Shown here: one piece after another, positions 46,893 to 55,400 of the stretch
Position numbering within the stretch: the first letter of the stretch is position 1
Layout of the letters: every line of letters starts with the position of its first letter
DNA from: Aurantibacillus circumpalustris
GTDB taxonomy: Bacteria > Bacteroidota > Bacteroidia > B-17B0 > Aurantibacillaceae
Direction of reading: 5' to 3'
NCBI RefSeq assembly: GCF_029625215.1
Contig: NZ_CP121197.1
Location: forward strand, 248,001-312,000
DNA length: 64,000 nt
Position numbers and translations under genes: made by a program
Notes under the pieces: model-generated
Told to the model about the DNA's origin: nothing
What the model saw: only the letters and a program-made list of their open reading frames with translations
Databases searched by the model: none

Positions 46893-48356
46893 TTATATTC
46901 CGAGGTTTTTAATGGTTTCTTTTAAAATTTCCAAATCATCAAAACTGTGTTTCACTCCTTTTATTTCTTGATACTTCTCATGTCCCTTTCCAGCTATTAA
47001 AATAATATCTCCTTTGTTACTCAAACTACAGGCAGTTCTAATAGCTTCCTTCCTATCTGTAATGCGTAAAGTTTTTTTTACGTCAACGGGATTAACGCCT
47101 TTTTGCATCTGATCCAAAATAAGTTCAGGATCCTCACTCCGCGGATTATCAGAAGTTAGAATTACTCTATTACTGTACTCACATGCAATAGCCGCCATAA
47201 CAGGACGTTTTTCTGAATCTCTATCTCCACCGCATCCCACAAGAGTTATCACTTGTTCATTTCCTGTACGGATATCTTTTATTGTCTCAAGTACATTTTT
47301 TAGAGCATCAGGTGTGTGCGCGTAGTCAACAATTCCAATAATTCCATTTGGAGATTTTACGTATTGAAAACGACCTTCAACAGAATTTAAATTGCTTAAT
47401 GCAGTAAGAATATTTGTTTTATCTTGTTTTAATAAAACAGAAGTGGCGTAAACGGCAAGTACATTGTAAGCATTAAAGGTTCCGATTAACTTTACCCAGA
47501 TTTCTTGATTGTCAATATTCAAAAATAAACCCGCAAGGTGATTCTCAATTATTCTACATTTAAAATCCGCAATGTTTCTTAAAGCATAAGTGTGTCTTTT
47601 TGCTTTTGTGTTTTGCAGCATTATTAAACCATTTTTATCATCCTTGTTTACAAGTGCAAAAGCATCAGAAGGCAACATATCAAAAAAACCTTTTTTTGCT
47701 TTGATGTATTCGTCAAAAGTTTTATGATAATCTAAATGATCGTGTGTAATATTTGTAAAGACTCCACCTGCAAAAACAATTCCCGCAATTCTATTTTGCA
47801 CTACTGCATGTGAACTCACTTCCATAAATACAAACTCACAACCTTGCTCTACCATCGTACGAAGCAATTCATTGAGCGCTAAAGCATCTGGAGTTGTATG
47901 TGTTGAAGGAATTATTGTACCATTAATTTTATTTTGAACTGTAGATAATAATCCAACAGAATACCCTAACGATTTAAAAAGATTAAATAATAAAGTAACA
48001 GTTGTTGTTTTGCCATTGGTACCGGTAACTCCAACTATTTTTAATTTCGTTGAAGGATTATCGTAAAAATTACAAGCAATAATTCCAAGCGAAAAAGTTG
48101 AATCCGTTACTTTTACATAACTAACTCCTTCAATTCTGTTTTCAGGGATTTCTTCACAAACAATGGCAACGGCTCCTGCCTCAATTGCTTTTTGAATAAA
48201 CTGATGACCATCAACCGAAACACCATTCGTTGCAACAAACAAATATCCCTTTTTCACCCTTCGCGAATCAGATACAACGGAGGAGATAGCCATGTGCGTG
48301 GAGCCAATGACTTCTTCTAGTCTCACTTTGTATAATATTTCGCTTAGTAATTTCAT
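46893..48356 (-). CDS. murE: UDP-MurNAc-L-Ala-D-Glu--meso-diaminopimelate ligase
   Basis: Adds the third stem residue. 487 residues: ATP loop VGVTGTNGKTTTV (~109-121), TTPDAL, HDHLDYHKTF and VDYAHTPDAL. The specificity motif reads TSDNPRSEDP; Asp-Asn-Pro-Arg binds meso-diaminopimelate, so the peptidoglycan is DAP-type rather than Lys-type. This follows from the established motif rule. It lies 59 bp after ftsI. Confidence 0.96.
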   Translation of the reverse strand: MKLLSEILYKVRLEEVIGSTHMAISSVVSDSRRVKKGYLFVATNGVSVDGHQFIQKAIEAGAVAIVCEEIPENRIEGVSYVKVTDSTFSLGIIACNFYDNPSTKLKIVGVTGTNGKTTTVTLLFNLFKSLGYSVGLLSTVQNKINGTIIPSTHTTPDALALNELLRTMVEQGCEFVFMEVSSHAVVQNRIAGIVFAGGVFTNITHDHLDYHKTFDEYIKAKKGFFDMLPSDAFALVNKDDKNGLIMLQNTKAKRHTYALRNIADFKCRIIENHLAGLFLNIDNQEIWVKLIGTFNAYNVLAVYATSVLLKQDKTNILTALSNLNSVEGRFQYVKSPNGIIGIVDYAHTPDALKNVLETIKDIRTGNEQVITLVGCGGDRDSEKRPVMAAIACEYSNRVILTSDNPRSEDPELILDQMQKGVNPVDVKKTLRITDRKEAIRTACSLSNKGDIILIAGKGHEKYQEIKGVKHSFDDLEILKETIKNLGI

Positions 48357-48415
48357 TCTCTTATATCTTGTCTATCTATTCTTGGCTCTTGTTTCTTATA
48401 TTTTGATTCTAAACC

Positions 48416-50536
48416 TTATCCCAGTGTCAACACAATCTTATTCCCTTTACTAAATCTCTGCCCAGCTTCAAGACTTTGTTTTTTTACACTTCCAAAACCT
48501 TGCAGCTGAACATAAAAACCGTTGTTCTCTAATAAGAATAAAGCGTCCTTAGCTGAAAGTCCAGATAGATTCGGCATTATTCCTTTTCTTAATTGCGCTT
48601 GTAAATCCGTTTCTGATAACTCCCACTTTCCTGCATCTGGTTTATTTTGTTTGACAAAACTCTCTGAATTCGAACTTTTTACCGGAATTTTAAATGCGCT
48701 TGCAACACTTCCCAACTCATTTGATTTTGCTGTAATTACTTCAGGCGCCTTTGTCAATAATTTATTTCCATTGTTAACTGGCTCAATACAATTTAAACTG
48801 CTTGAATACACTTTCTCAGCAATCTCTTTAAATACTGGTCCCGCAACGGCTGCACCATAATACACCCCATTACTTGGCGAGTTGATTACAACTATGCATG
48901 TATAAAGTGGATTCTCTGCTGGAAAATATCCAACGAAAGAAGCTTGGTATAAACGCTCACCCACTCTCCCATACGTTCCATTTCTAGCAATTTGTGCTGT
49001 TCCTGTTTTTCCACCTACTTTAAATGCTGTAATGTTTAACGACTTCCCCGAACCATTTGAAACAACACCTTCCAGCATAACTTTTACTTTACGAATTGTT
49101 TCTGGTTTTACTAAATGTTCTATTAATACTTCCGTTTCAAACTGCTTCACAATTATGCCATTACGTCTGATCTCCTTTACAAAAGTCGGTTTCACCATGC
49201 GGCCGTCATTAGCAACTGCATTATATAAGGTGAGTGTTTGAAGAGGTGTAATTAAACTTTCGTAGCCATAACTTAATTGCGGCAAGGTAACGCCAGACCA
49301 ATATTTTGTTTTTGTTTGTGGAATACGTGGAACGCCTTCGCCCGGAATAGATAAACCCAATTTTTTATTCAGGTGAAAAGACCCCAATTTATCAGCGAAT
49401 TGTTGTGGGTTTTTAGAGTAATATTTAGTGATTAGTTTTGTAACGCCAACGTTAGACGATGTTTCAAAAACACGTTGAACAGTTAATATTGGCTCGTCTG
49501 GCGCGTGTGCATCTTTTACTGTTTTATTATAATAGGTGCATTCGCCATTTCCAACGACAATTTTCTCGTCCAGACTTACACCGTAATCATCAATCACCGC
49601 TAGCATTGACGCTAACTTAAATGTTGACCCTGGCTCTGTTGGATAACCAATAGCATAATTAAAACTTTCATTATAGCTAACCGAATCATTTTTACTTCTT
49701 GTAAGATTTGCAATGGCCTTTATGGCTCCTGTCTTCACCTCCATTAAAATAGCACAACCATGTGACGCTTCGTTTTTCAATAAAGTTTTTAATAAGGCAT
49801 GAGTAGCAACGTCTTGAAGATTGATATCTATTGTTGTATAAAGATCACTGCCATCTTTTGGCTCAACCTCGTTCTCATCGTTGATTGGACGCCAAACTCC
49901 ACCTGCAATTTTTTGCATTAAACGTTTTCCACTAACGCCCATCAAAACAGTATCAAACGCACCTTCTAAACCAACAGGTTGAATTCCAACACGCGACATG
50001 CCAATAGTTCTGCCCGCAAGCATTTGAAAAGGACGTTCACGACGATTTGTTTGTAAAGTCACTAAACCTCCTCGTCTGCCCTTCCTAAAAATTGGAAATG
50101 TTTTTAATGTTTGAAGATCTTTGTAGGAAACATTACGTTTTAAAAGAACATAACGGTCTTTATCCTTACGTGCTTTGTTTAATATAGTGAGATACTCGCG
50201 CGGTCCTTTATCGTGAAATAATTCACTTAATAACAATGCTAAGGAATCGCGATTTGACTTGAATAATTTTTCAGTGATTGCCGGTGTATTTATATCAAAC
50301 GCTATTTCGTAGTAAGGTAAAGACGTTGCTAATAAAGCCCCGTTGGCATCAAAAATATTTCCACGCACAGCTTCCATGTCCTCTACCTTTGTAGTAAAGG
50401 CATCAGCCTTAGCTCTCCATTCTGCCCCTTCAACAAACTGAATGACACAAATACGGTATAAAATGCCTAAAGCAAATACACACATAAAAATGTAGGTGAG
50501 GTAAGTACGCGTGAGTATGTTTTTTTTATTTTCCAA
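48416..50536 (-). CDS. ftsI: Septal penicillin-binding protein (FtsI/PBP3) with PASTA domain
   Basis: Class B transpeptidase that cross-links septal peptidoglycan with FtsW. 706 residues: a membrane anchor (15-35), a pedestal domain with REYLTILNKAR, and the transpeptidase with SxxK as GSTFK (~300), SxN as SSN and KTG as GGKTGTAQIA. A C-terminal PASTA domain (~650-706) starts GIMPNLSGLSAKDALFLLE. PASTA on FtsI is more often seen in Gram-positives but occurs in Bacteroidota. The gap to the ftsL-like gene is 3 bp. Confidence 0.95.
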   Translation of the reverse strand: MENKKNILTRTYLTYIFMCVFALGILYRICVIQFVEGAEWRAKADAFTTKVEDMEAVRGNIFDANGALLATSLPYYEIAFDINTPAITEKLFKSNRDSLALLLSELFHDKGPREYLTILNKARKDKDRYVLLKRNVSYKDLQTLKTFPIFRKGRRGGLVTLQTNRRERPFQMLAGRTIGMSRVGIQPVGLEGAFDTVLMGVSGKRLMQKIAGGVWRPINDENEVEPKDGSDLYTTIDINLQDVATHALLKTLLKNEASHGCAILMEVKTGAIKAIANLTRSKNDSVSYNESFNYAIGYPTEPGSTFKLASMLAVIDDYGVSLDEKIVVGNGECTYYNKTVKDAHAPDEPILTVQRVFETSSNVGVTKLITKYYSKNPQQFADKLGSFHLNKKLGLSIPGEGVPRIPQTKTKYWSGVTLPQLSYGYESLITPLQTLTLYNAVANDGRMVKPTFVKEIRRNGIIVKQFETEVLIEHLVKPETIRKVKVMLEGVVSNGSGKSLNITAFKVGGKTGTAQIARNGTYGRVGERLYQASFVGYFPAENPLYTCIVVINSPSNGVYYGAAVAGPVFKEIAEKVYSSSLNCIEPVNNGNKLLTKAPEVITAKSNELGSVASAFKIPVKSSNSESFVKQNKPDAGKWELSETDLQAQLRKGIMPNLSGLSAKDALFLLENNGFYVQLQGFGSVKKQSLEAGQRFSKGNKIVLTLG

Positions 50537-50539
50537 TAA

Positions 50540-51004
50540 TTAATTACTGCCCTTATATAATTCTATGCTGTCCACCTCAATTTTAATTGGTGGCACCAAT
50601 GGTTCTTTTAATCCCAATTCTTCTGCAGCTTTCGCAACTTCACTTTGTTTGCTCGCAAACATTAATTCGCTTTTTGTAGAAATGTATTCTGACCTTAATT
50701 CTTTTAATTCATTTGAAACTTTATTCACCTCGCGTATTTTATCATCGGCATAATACCCATTAGCTATGTAAAAAATAGCAATGAGTGCCAGGAATAATAT
50801 AAATGGAAGATGTTTAAGTGTAGATTCGTTTGTTAGAAAAGTACCGCTGAAAATAGAAGACAATCCCTTTGCCAACACGCCTTTTTTTCGAGGTTTTTGT
50901 GGCTTCTGAACTCTTGATTCAATTTCTTCCGCCGTCAGTCTTTCCTCACCATTATTATTTGATGTTTCTGTTTTAGGTGGCGTATCTCTGAATTTGTTTG
51001 CCAA
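50540..51004 (-). CDS. ftsL: FtsL-like divisome protein
   Basis: A 154-residue bitopic protein: a ~70-residue charged cytoplasmic N-terminus, one membrane segment (LPFILFLALIAIFYIANGYY, ~66-85) and a periplasmic coiled coil (~88-125, REVNKVSNELKELRSEY). Sequence is too short to identify on its own; topology and location between rsmH and ftsI identify it as FtsL, which recruits FtsW/FtsI. The cytoplasmic tail is longer than in E. coli. Confidence 0.85.
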   Translation of the reverse strand: MANKFRDTPPKTETSNNNGEERLTAEEIESRVQKPQKPRKKGVLAKGLSSIFSGTFLTNESTLKHLPFILFLALIAIFYIANGYYADDKIREVNKVSNELKELRSEYISTKSELMFASKQSEVAKAAEELGLKEPLVPPIKIEVDSIELYKGSN

Positions 51005-51074
51005 TTTTTATTCTTGTTACTTGTTTTTAGTGTCTTGTTATTTAACCAGGAACAAGAAACCTGGAATTTTTATT

Positions 51075-51998
51075 TTAAATCTTTACTGCTACTCTTAACT
51101 TTGCACTTCTTGCTCTTGTATTCATTTTAATTTCTTCCTCGCTTGGTAAAATCGGCTTCGATGTTAGATTTTTAAAAATCTTTTTACCGGTTCCGTAAAT
51201 AATATCTTTCTCCTCAATTCCCTCTACATTTCCAGCTTTAATAATGTTTTTTACCATTCTATCTTCCAGACTATGATAAGAAAGCATCACTAATCTTCCA
51301 CCGCTTTCTAATAATTCAACACACTGTGTTAAACATTCTTTGAGCGCATCCATTTCTTGATTCACTTCTATTCGTAAAGCCTGAAATACTTTTGCTAAAT
51401 ATTTGTGCTCTTCAAATTTTGGCGTGCAAGACTTAATCACTTCTTTTAAATCATTCGTGGTAGAGATTTCTTTTTCATTTCGTGCTGCCATAATCTCACC
51501 AACTAACTTCGCCGCATTATGAATCTCTGCATACTCTTTAAACATTTTAATGAGTGCTTTAGAATCGTACTCATTCACAATTTTTTTTGCAGTTAATTCA
51601 TTTTGCTGATTCATCCGCATGTCTAACTCCGCATCAAAACGAATAGAAAACCCTCTAGACGCTTCGTCGAACTGATGTGATGAAACGCCAAAATCTCCGA
51701 GTATGCCATCTACTTTTGTGATTCCATTTAAACGCAGATAACTTTTCAGATACCTAAAATTTTGAGGGATCAAAGTAAAACGTGGATCCTTCAATGTGTT
51801 TTTCAACGCGTCAGCATCCTGATCAAAAGCAAACAATTTTCCTTTTTCACCAAGTGTTTTTAAGATGAGCGCCGAATGTCCACCACCACCAAAGGTTAAA
51901 TCCACATACACACCGTTTGGTTGAATGTTTAAATTATCAATACAAGCTTGTAAAAGAACGGAGGTGTGATAAGAAGAGTTACTCATCTCCTCCATCAT
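51075..51998 (-). CDS. rsmH: 16S rRNA (cytosine-1402-N4) methyltransferase
   Basis: SAM-dependent enzyme formerly MraW; methylates C1402 in the ribosomal P site. 307 residues: VYVDLTFGGGGHSALIL (31-47) is the SAM loop, GILGDFGVSSHQFD follows, then RGFSIRFDAELDMRM, and SYHSLEDRMVKN near the C-terminus. Its start overlaps mraZ by 20 bp. Confidence 0.95.
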   Translation of the reverse strand: MMEEMSNSSYHTSVLLQACIDNLNIQPNGVYVDLTFGGGGHSALILKTLGEKGKLFAFDQDADALKNTLKDPRFTLIPQNFRYLKSYLRLNGITKVDGILGDFGVSSHQFDEASRGFSIRFDAELDMRMNQQNELTAKKIVNEYDSKALIKMFKEYAEIHNAAKLVGEIMAARNEKEISTTNDLKEVIKSCTPKFEEHKYLAKVFQALRIEVNQEMDALKECLTQCVELLESGGRLVMLSYHSLEDRMVKNIIKAGNVEGIEEKDIIYGTGKKIFKNLTSKPILPSEEEIKMNTRARSAKLRVAVKI

Positions 51999-52449
51999 TA
52001 AAATTTATTCCACCCAAAACATCTTCAGCTAATTTTTCAATATCTAAATCTTGACCTAAGAAATCTTCATATAATTTTTTATCCCAGAGTTCAATCACAC
52101 TATTACTTCCTAAAACTTTGAGATCAGATTTTATATCTGCATAATCGATTAAAGATTTTGGCAATAACAAACGACCAGAATTATCTGCTTCCACATTTGT
52201 TGCACCACCAGTAAATTTTCTTACAAACACATCGTTCGCTTTTATCAAACGATTGAGTTTGCTCAATTTCTTATTAAGTTTTTCCCATTCACTTAAAGGA
52301 TATAAAACCAAACATTTTTGGTGAAGATTTCTGTTGATCACAAAACCTTTTTCAAATAATACCTCCAATTGCTTCCTGAGGTCAACAGGGAACATGAAGC
52401 GGCCTTTAGCGTCCACTTTGCAATCATATTCTCCAATCAGACCTGTCAT
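51979..52449 (-). CDS. mraZ: Transcriptional regulator MraZ
   Basis: First gene of the dcw cluster; a 156-residue protein with two AbrB/SpoVT-type swapped-hairpin domains (GEYDCKVDAKGRFMFPVDLR at 5-24 and TNVEADNSGRLLLPKSLIDY at ~84-103). Known MraZ proteins form ring oligomers and bind tandem repeats upstream of their own gene, mostly repressing the cluster. The matching repeats are present at 52487-52530, overlapping the promoter region. It overlaps rsmH by 20 bp. Confidence 0.95.
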   Translation of the reverse strand: MTGLIGEYDCKVDAKGRFMFPVDLRKQLEVLFEKGFVINRNLHQKCLVLYPLSEWEKLNKKLSKLNRLIKANDVFVRKFTGGATNVEADNSGRLLLPKSLIDYADIKSDLKVLGSNSVIELWDKKLYEDFLGQDLDIEKLAEDVLGGINFNDGGDE

Positions 52450-52471
52450 TACTTGATTTATAAGGTTTTAG

Positions 52472-52479
52472 CAAAAATA
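52472..52479 (-). promoter_or_regulatory. -7 element of the mraZ (dcw) promoter
   Basis: TAttTTTG on the minus strand, 22 bp before the mraZ ATG. The expected -33 position lies within the MraZ repeats and lacks TTTG. Confidence 0.5.
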
Positions 52480-52486
52480 AACATAT

Positions 52487-52530
52487 TTTTACCACTTTTT
52501 ACCACTTTAAGCCATTTTTTACCACTATGT
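52487..52530 (-). promoter_or_regulatory. MraZ operator: four 10-bp tandem repeats
   Basis: On the plus strand ACCACTTTTT, ACCACTTTAA, GCCATTTTTT and ACCACTATGT start at 52491, 52501, 52511 and 52521: an exact 10-bp period. Read on the minus strand the core is TGG(T/C)-N6, matching the TGGGN-N5 repeats of proteobacterial MraZ boxes and the AAAGTG words of mycoplasmas. Confidence 0.75.
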
Positions 52531-53135
52531 TGAAAATTCCGAGCTTTTCAACAGTGTTCATAAACTGAGCACTTTATGAAAAGGTAATTCACACCACCTT
52601 TTTAAAGCCGCATGAATCGTAAGAATTTTAGAAATTAACAAAAGGGTAGAAGTGGTTAAAAACCGGTAAAAGAGCGAGTGGTTATTAACAATTTAGTTAA
52701 CAATTTGGTGGAACTTTGAAATTTGACTCAATTGTTCCGAAGAATCTTAAATTGAAGTTTTTATGTTTGTTTTTTCAAAAAAATCGAGAGAGATAGTTTC
52801 ATTTTTTTGGGCGTGCCCCCATGAAGTGATAGGCTATTCGAATTTGTTGCTAGCCTTTCACTTCATGGAGTCGGCCTGTCCGCTATAGCCGTCTTGCAAG
52901 TCTTAAGTGTGGCGAGAAAGCGTGTACGGGGTCTTTGTTCCAAAGCCTCCGTCGCTTTGCCACACTAAAGCCTTGCATCGCCGGGCTGCCACTGCCAGGA
53001 CTCACGCGGAATTTCGCGATTAAACACAGCTCCTCAAAAATCAATTTGTACAGAGATTTCCTGAGACGCTTTTTAAAAAAATTTCTTAGATTTTTTTATC
53101 TAGAATGAAATCGAATTTAGAATTTTAGGAGAAGT
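52531..53135. other. 605-bp region without genes
   Basis: Between the MraZ operator and the conserved hypothetical gene. 52531-52800 is AT-rich with no recognisable feature. 52802-53009 is a GC-richer dispersed structured element. 53010-53135 shows nothing further. Confidence 0.75.
52802..53009 (+). repeat. Dispersed structured element, copy 2
   Basis: Begins TTTTTTTGGGCGTGCCCC. A 17-bp stem follows (CCATGAAGTGA-AGGCTA with TAGCCT-TCACTTCATGG, one mismatch), then GTCGGCCTGTCCGCTATAGC, a second long stem (AGTGTGGC...AAAGCG with CGCTTTGCCACACT), and CGGGCTGCC, ending CTCACGCGG. Same motif order as copy 1 at 27018-27170, with different stem sequences. Confidence 0.7.
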
Positions 53136-53465
53136 CTAAATAAACTCTTCCTTTTTAAAATAATCGATGATAGAATCAATGATCAGTTTGTTTTGTTGTT
53201 TCGCGTCTAGAAATGGAAGATTTTCTTTTAGATTCCAATGTGGCCAACCTTCTTCATCATTGCCCGCGAATTCGTAAAAACCGTATGGTTCTAGAAGTGT
53301 ACAAATAGCCACATGCATCACTTCCAACTTTTGATCTTTTTTGTATTTTTTAAAAGGCTTTCCTAATTCCTGCAATCCAATTAAAAATAAAATGGAATCG
53401 TAATCAACCTCTGTTTCAAAGCGTTCTTTTAATTTCGTCTGTAATATCTCCCAATCACTTGCCAT
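53136..53465 (-). CDS. Conserved hypothetical protein, 109 aa
   Basis: A small soluble, acidic, mostly helical protein without signal peptide. Recognisable blocks: YDSILFLIGLQELGKPFKKYKKDQKLEVMH (residues ~22-51; split into LFLIGLQELG and KKDQK), CTLLEPYGFYEF and DEEGWPHWN. I recall similar proteins across Bacteroidota, without assigned function. It is the gene downstream of the structured element at 53490-53574 and follows engB after a 280-bp gap. No catalytic motif is evident. Confidence 0.75.
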   Translation of the reverse strand: MASDWEILQTKLKERFETEVDYDSILFLIGLQELGKPFKKYKKDQKLEVMHVAICTLLEPYGFYEFAGNDEEGWPHWNLKENLPFLDAKQQNKLIIDSIIDYFKKEEFI

Positions 53466-53489
53466 TTTAATTTTCTTTTATTAGTAAGG

Positions 53490-53574
53490 TTACTTCGAGT
53501 AGCGTTGGTATATAGAGAAGTGTTCTGAAACCGTCTCGGTACCACCTTCTTATATCTCTCAAAGTCTACTCAAC
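53490..53574 (-). ncRNA. Candidate structured RNA / leader element (orientation uncertain)
   Basis: Three nested stems: GAGTAG (53497-53502) with CTACTC (53566-53571); ATATAGAGAAGTG (53510-53522) with CACCTTCTTATAT (53543-53555), about 12 pairs with two single-base bulges; and the apical ACCG-TCT-CGGT (53530-53540). On the minus strand it ends ~25 nt before the start of the 109-aa gene, which suggests a leader. No known riboswitch was recognised. Confidence 0.5.
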
Positions 53575-53696
53575 ATAACAATAAATTAGTTTATTTCTTT
53601 AACCCGATTACTCAGCATCACAAATTTTGCTGATTACTATGATTCATTTAAATTAATTTTACAGATTCAATAAATTTAGATCTGTGTAATTAGTGA

Positions 53697-53739
53697 AACC
53701 TGCCTGTCGTAGTTTAGGCTGTGCGACGGCAGGCAGGTT
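53697..53739 (-). repeat. Hairpin repeat after engB
   Basis: AACCTGCCTGTCGTAG (53697-53712) is complementary, with two mismatches, to GCGACGGCAGGCAGGTT (53723-53739). It lies 7 bp past the engB stop. It resembles the CCTGCC...GGCAGG intergenic repeats common in this phylum and may act as an mRNA 3' hairpin. Confidence 0.6.
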
Positions 53740-53745
53740 AGTGTC

Positions 53746-54387
53746 TTACTCCTCCTCATCCGAAAAATCTTTTTTCGTTTCTCTCGGCGGTCTATTTTCA
53801 TTTATTTGAAAAGCAATAAACTCTAAAATATCTTCTTTGCCATTCTTTTTTTCAGCAGAACTTATAAAGGTATTCGGCATTTCTTCCCACTCTTTTAAAA
53901 GTTCCTTCTCAATATTTTTAATGTTTTTAGCGAGCTCACTTTTTGAATTTTTATCTGCTTTTGTATAGATAATCGAAAACGGAATTTCGTTTTCACCACA
54001 CCAAGTCATAAATTCAAAATCTATTTTTTGCAAAGGTAATCTGCTATCAATCAATATAAATAAACAAACAAGCGTTTCTCTTTTTTTGCAATAGTCGTAA
54101 ATAATCGTCTCGAATTTTGCGCGGTTATCTTTACTCGTTTTTGCAAATCCATATCCGGGTAAATCCACGAGAAACCAGGAATCATTGATAACAAAATGAT
54201 TGATAAGCTGCGTTTTTCCAGGAGTTGCGGATACCTTTGCTAGTTTGTTGTTATTACACAACATATTAATCAAAGAAGATTTACCAACGTTACTTCTTCC
54301 TATAAATGCATACTCCTGTAAACTTGGTTTAGGACATCCGAAAATACTGGACGCACTTTGTTTAAATACCGCTTTTTTAATTTCCAT
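53746..54387 (-). CDS. engB: Ribosome-assembly GTPase EngB/YsxC
   Basis: A 213-residue TRAFAC GTPase for large-subunit maturation. G1 GRSNVGKSS (30-38), G3 DLPGYGFAK (~75-83), G4 YTKADK (~140-145) and G5 SSAEKKNGK (~176-184). The C-terminal acidic tail (KDFSDEEE) is unremarkable. It overlaps the end of the upstream N-acyltransferase gene by 11 bp, so they are co-transcribed. Confidence 0.94.
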   Translation of the reverse strand: MEIKKAVFKQSASSIFGCPKPSLQEYAFIGRSNVGKSSLINMLCNNNKLAKVSATPGKTQLINHFVINDSWFLVDLPGYGFAKTSKDNRAKFETIIYDYCKKRETLVCLFILIDSRLPLQKIDFEFMTWCGENEIPFSIIYTKADKNSKSELAKNIKNIEKELLKEWEEMPNTFISSAEKKNGKEDILEFIAFQINENRPPRETKKDFSDEEE

Positions 54388-55330
54388 CTAAAGTCCTTAA
54401 CCCCTTCTCAATTAAATACGAATTAAAATGTCTCTCTTTTTTACTATCGTACACATCTTTAATAGTCACCAATATGCCAGTCTCTTCCACGTCACCAAAG
54501 GTTGTGTTTATAGCGGTCCCGAAACTTTTCATAGTCGGACTCAGATTCATATAAGCGTTCATTAATGGCGGAATGTTTTCTCCCAAATCCCTTACATGTT
54601 TATGCAAAATGGCATGCCCCTCTTTATAATTCTGTCCGTGTAAAAGCTTCACAAAGTCATCTGTATTTGTGTTTCTTTCAATGCTATTAACCGGGACAAC
54701 CAATTTATCTTTATCGGGGAAGTAATAATCCAAAAAACTTAGAATATAATCCCTAGCGACTACATTAAAATCGGTGTACATCGTCACCTTTCCGTAAAAA
54801 TGTTTTTGTGATGGATTATCTATTACAAGCGCTCCAAGACCGTCCCAAAGATTATCTAAACTGAACAGGCCTTTGCGTCTGTTTTCTCCGGGTTGATAAA
54901 CAGGCTGAATAAATGATCTCCCAAGTTCAATCGTTTCATTAAGGTAATTCTTATAAAACTCATCGCTAAAATTAAATAATTCCGTAGTTGCTAAATTTGC
55001 TTTACCGTCAATAAATTCAGCATCCTTGCACAGAATAAATCTGTATGCACCCACAATTTCCTTATCCTCTGGACTCCACACCAACAATTGCTTGTAGGCA
55101 TGTTTTCCCACATCGAATTCATCGATATCTATTTCTTTACCCGTGCCACCACCAGCATGACGGAACGTTACTTCACGCAACCTCCCAATCTCGCGCATTA
55201 CATTAGGCGAGTCATTATGAGTAACGATATAGATTTCGTTGCTTCCGTTATTGGCCTTTCGAACATAACGTTCCCTTGATAGTTCGTCTAACAAGGCTTC
55301 CTTGCTAACTGGGTCAATGATTTTTTGCAT
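54377..55330 (-). CDS. GNAT-fold N-acyltransferase (PF13444 type, GlsB/OlsB-like)
   Basis: A 317-residue protein. The N-terminal half has the acyl-homoserine-lactone-synthase-like GNAT fold: REIGRLREVTFRHAGGGTGK (~46-65), DEFDVGKHAYKQLLVW, EIVGAYRFILCK and ETIELGRSFIQPVYQ. Relatives acylate the amino group of ornithine or glycine to make aminolipids (OlsB, GlsB) in the inner membrane. A GlsB-like role in Bacteroidota glycine-lipid synthesis is plausible, but the partner O-acyltransferase (GlsA-like) is not adjacent. The gene overlaps engB. Confidence 0.78.
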   Translation of the reverse strand: MQKIIDPVSKEALLDELSRERYVRKANNGSNEIYIVTHNDSPNVMREIGRLREVTFRHAGGGTGKEIDIDEFDVGKHAYKQLLVWSPEDKEIVGAYRFILCKDAEFIDGKANLATTELFNFSDEFYKNYLNETIELGRSFIQPVYQPGENRRKGLFSLDNLWDGLGALVIDNPSQKHFYGKVTMYTDFNVVARDYILSFLDYYFPDKDKLVVPVNSIERNTNTDDFVKLLHGQNYKEGHAILHKHVRDLGENIPPLMNAYMNLSPTMKSFGTAINTTFGDVEETGILVTIKDVYDSKKERHFNSYLIEKGLRTLDGN

Positions 55331-55400
55331 AACTTACTTTGTAAATATACAGAAAGTGTTTCAGATTTTGTAGTATCTTTAAATCCAATTTTTATTAATA

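Noticed and set aside
53529-53546. T-box riboswitch signature (GGTGGTACCG on the minus strand)
   Set aside because: The rest of the T-box (specifier stem, terminator, aminoacyl-tRNA or amino-acid gene downstream) is absent; I kept only a generic structured element.
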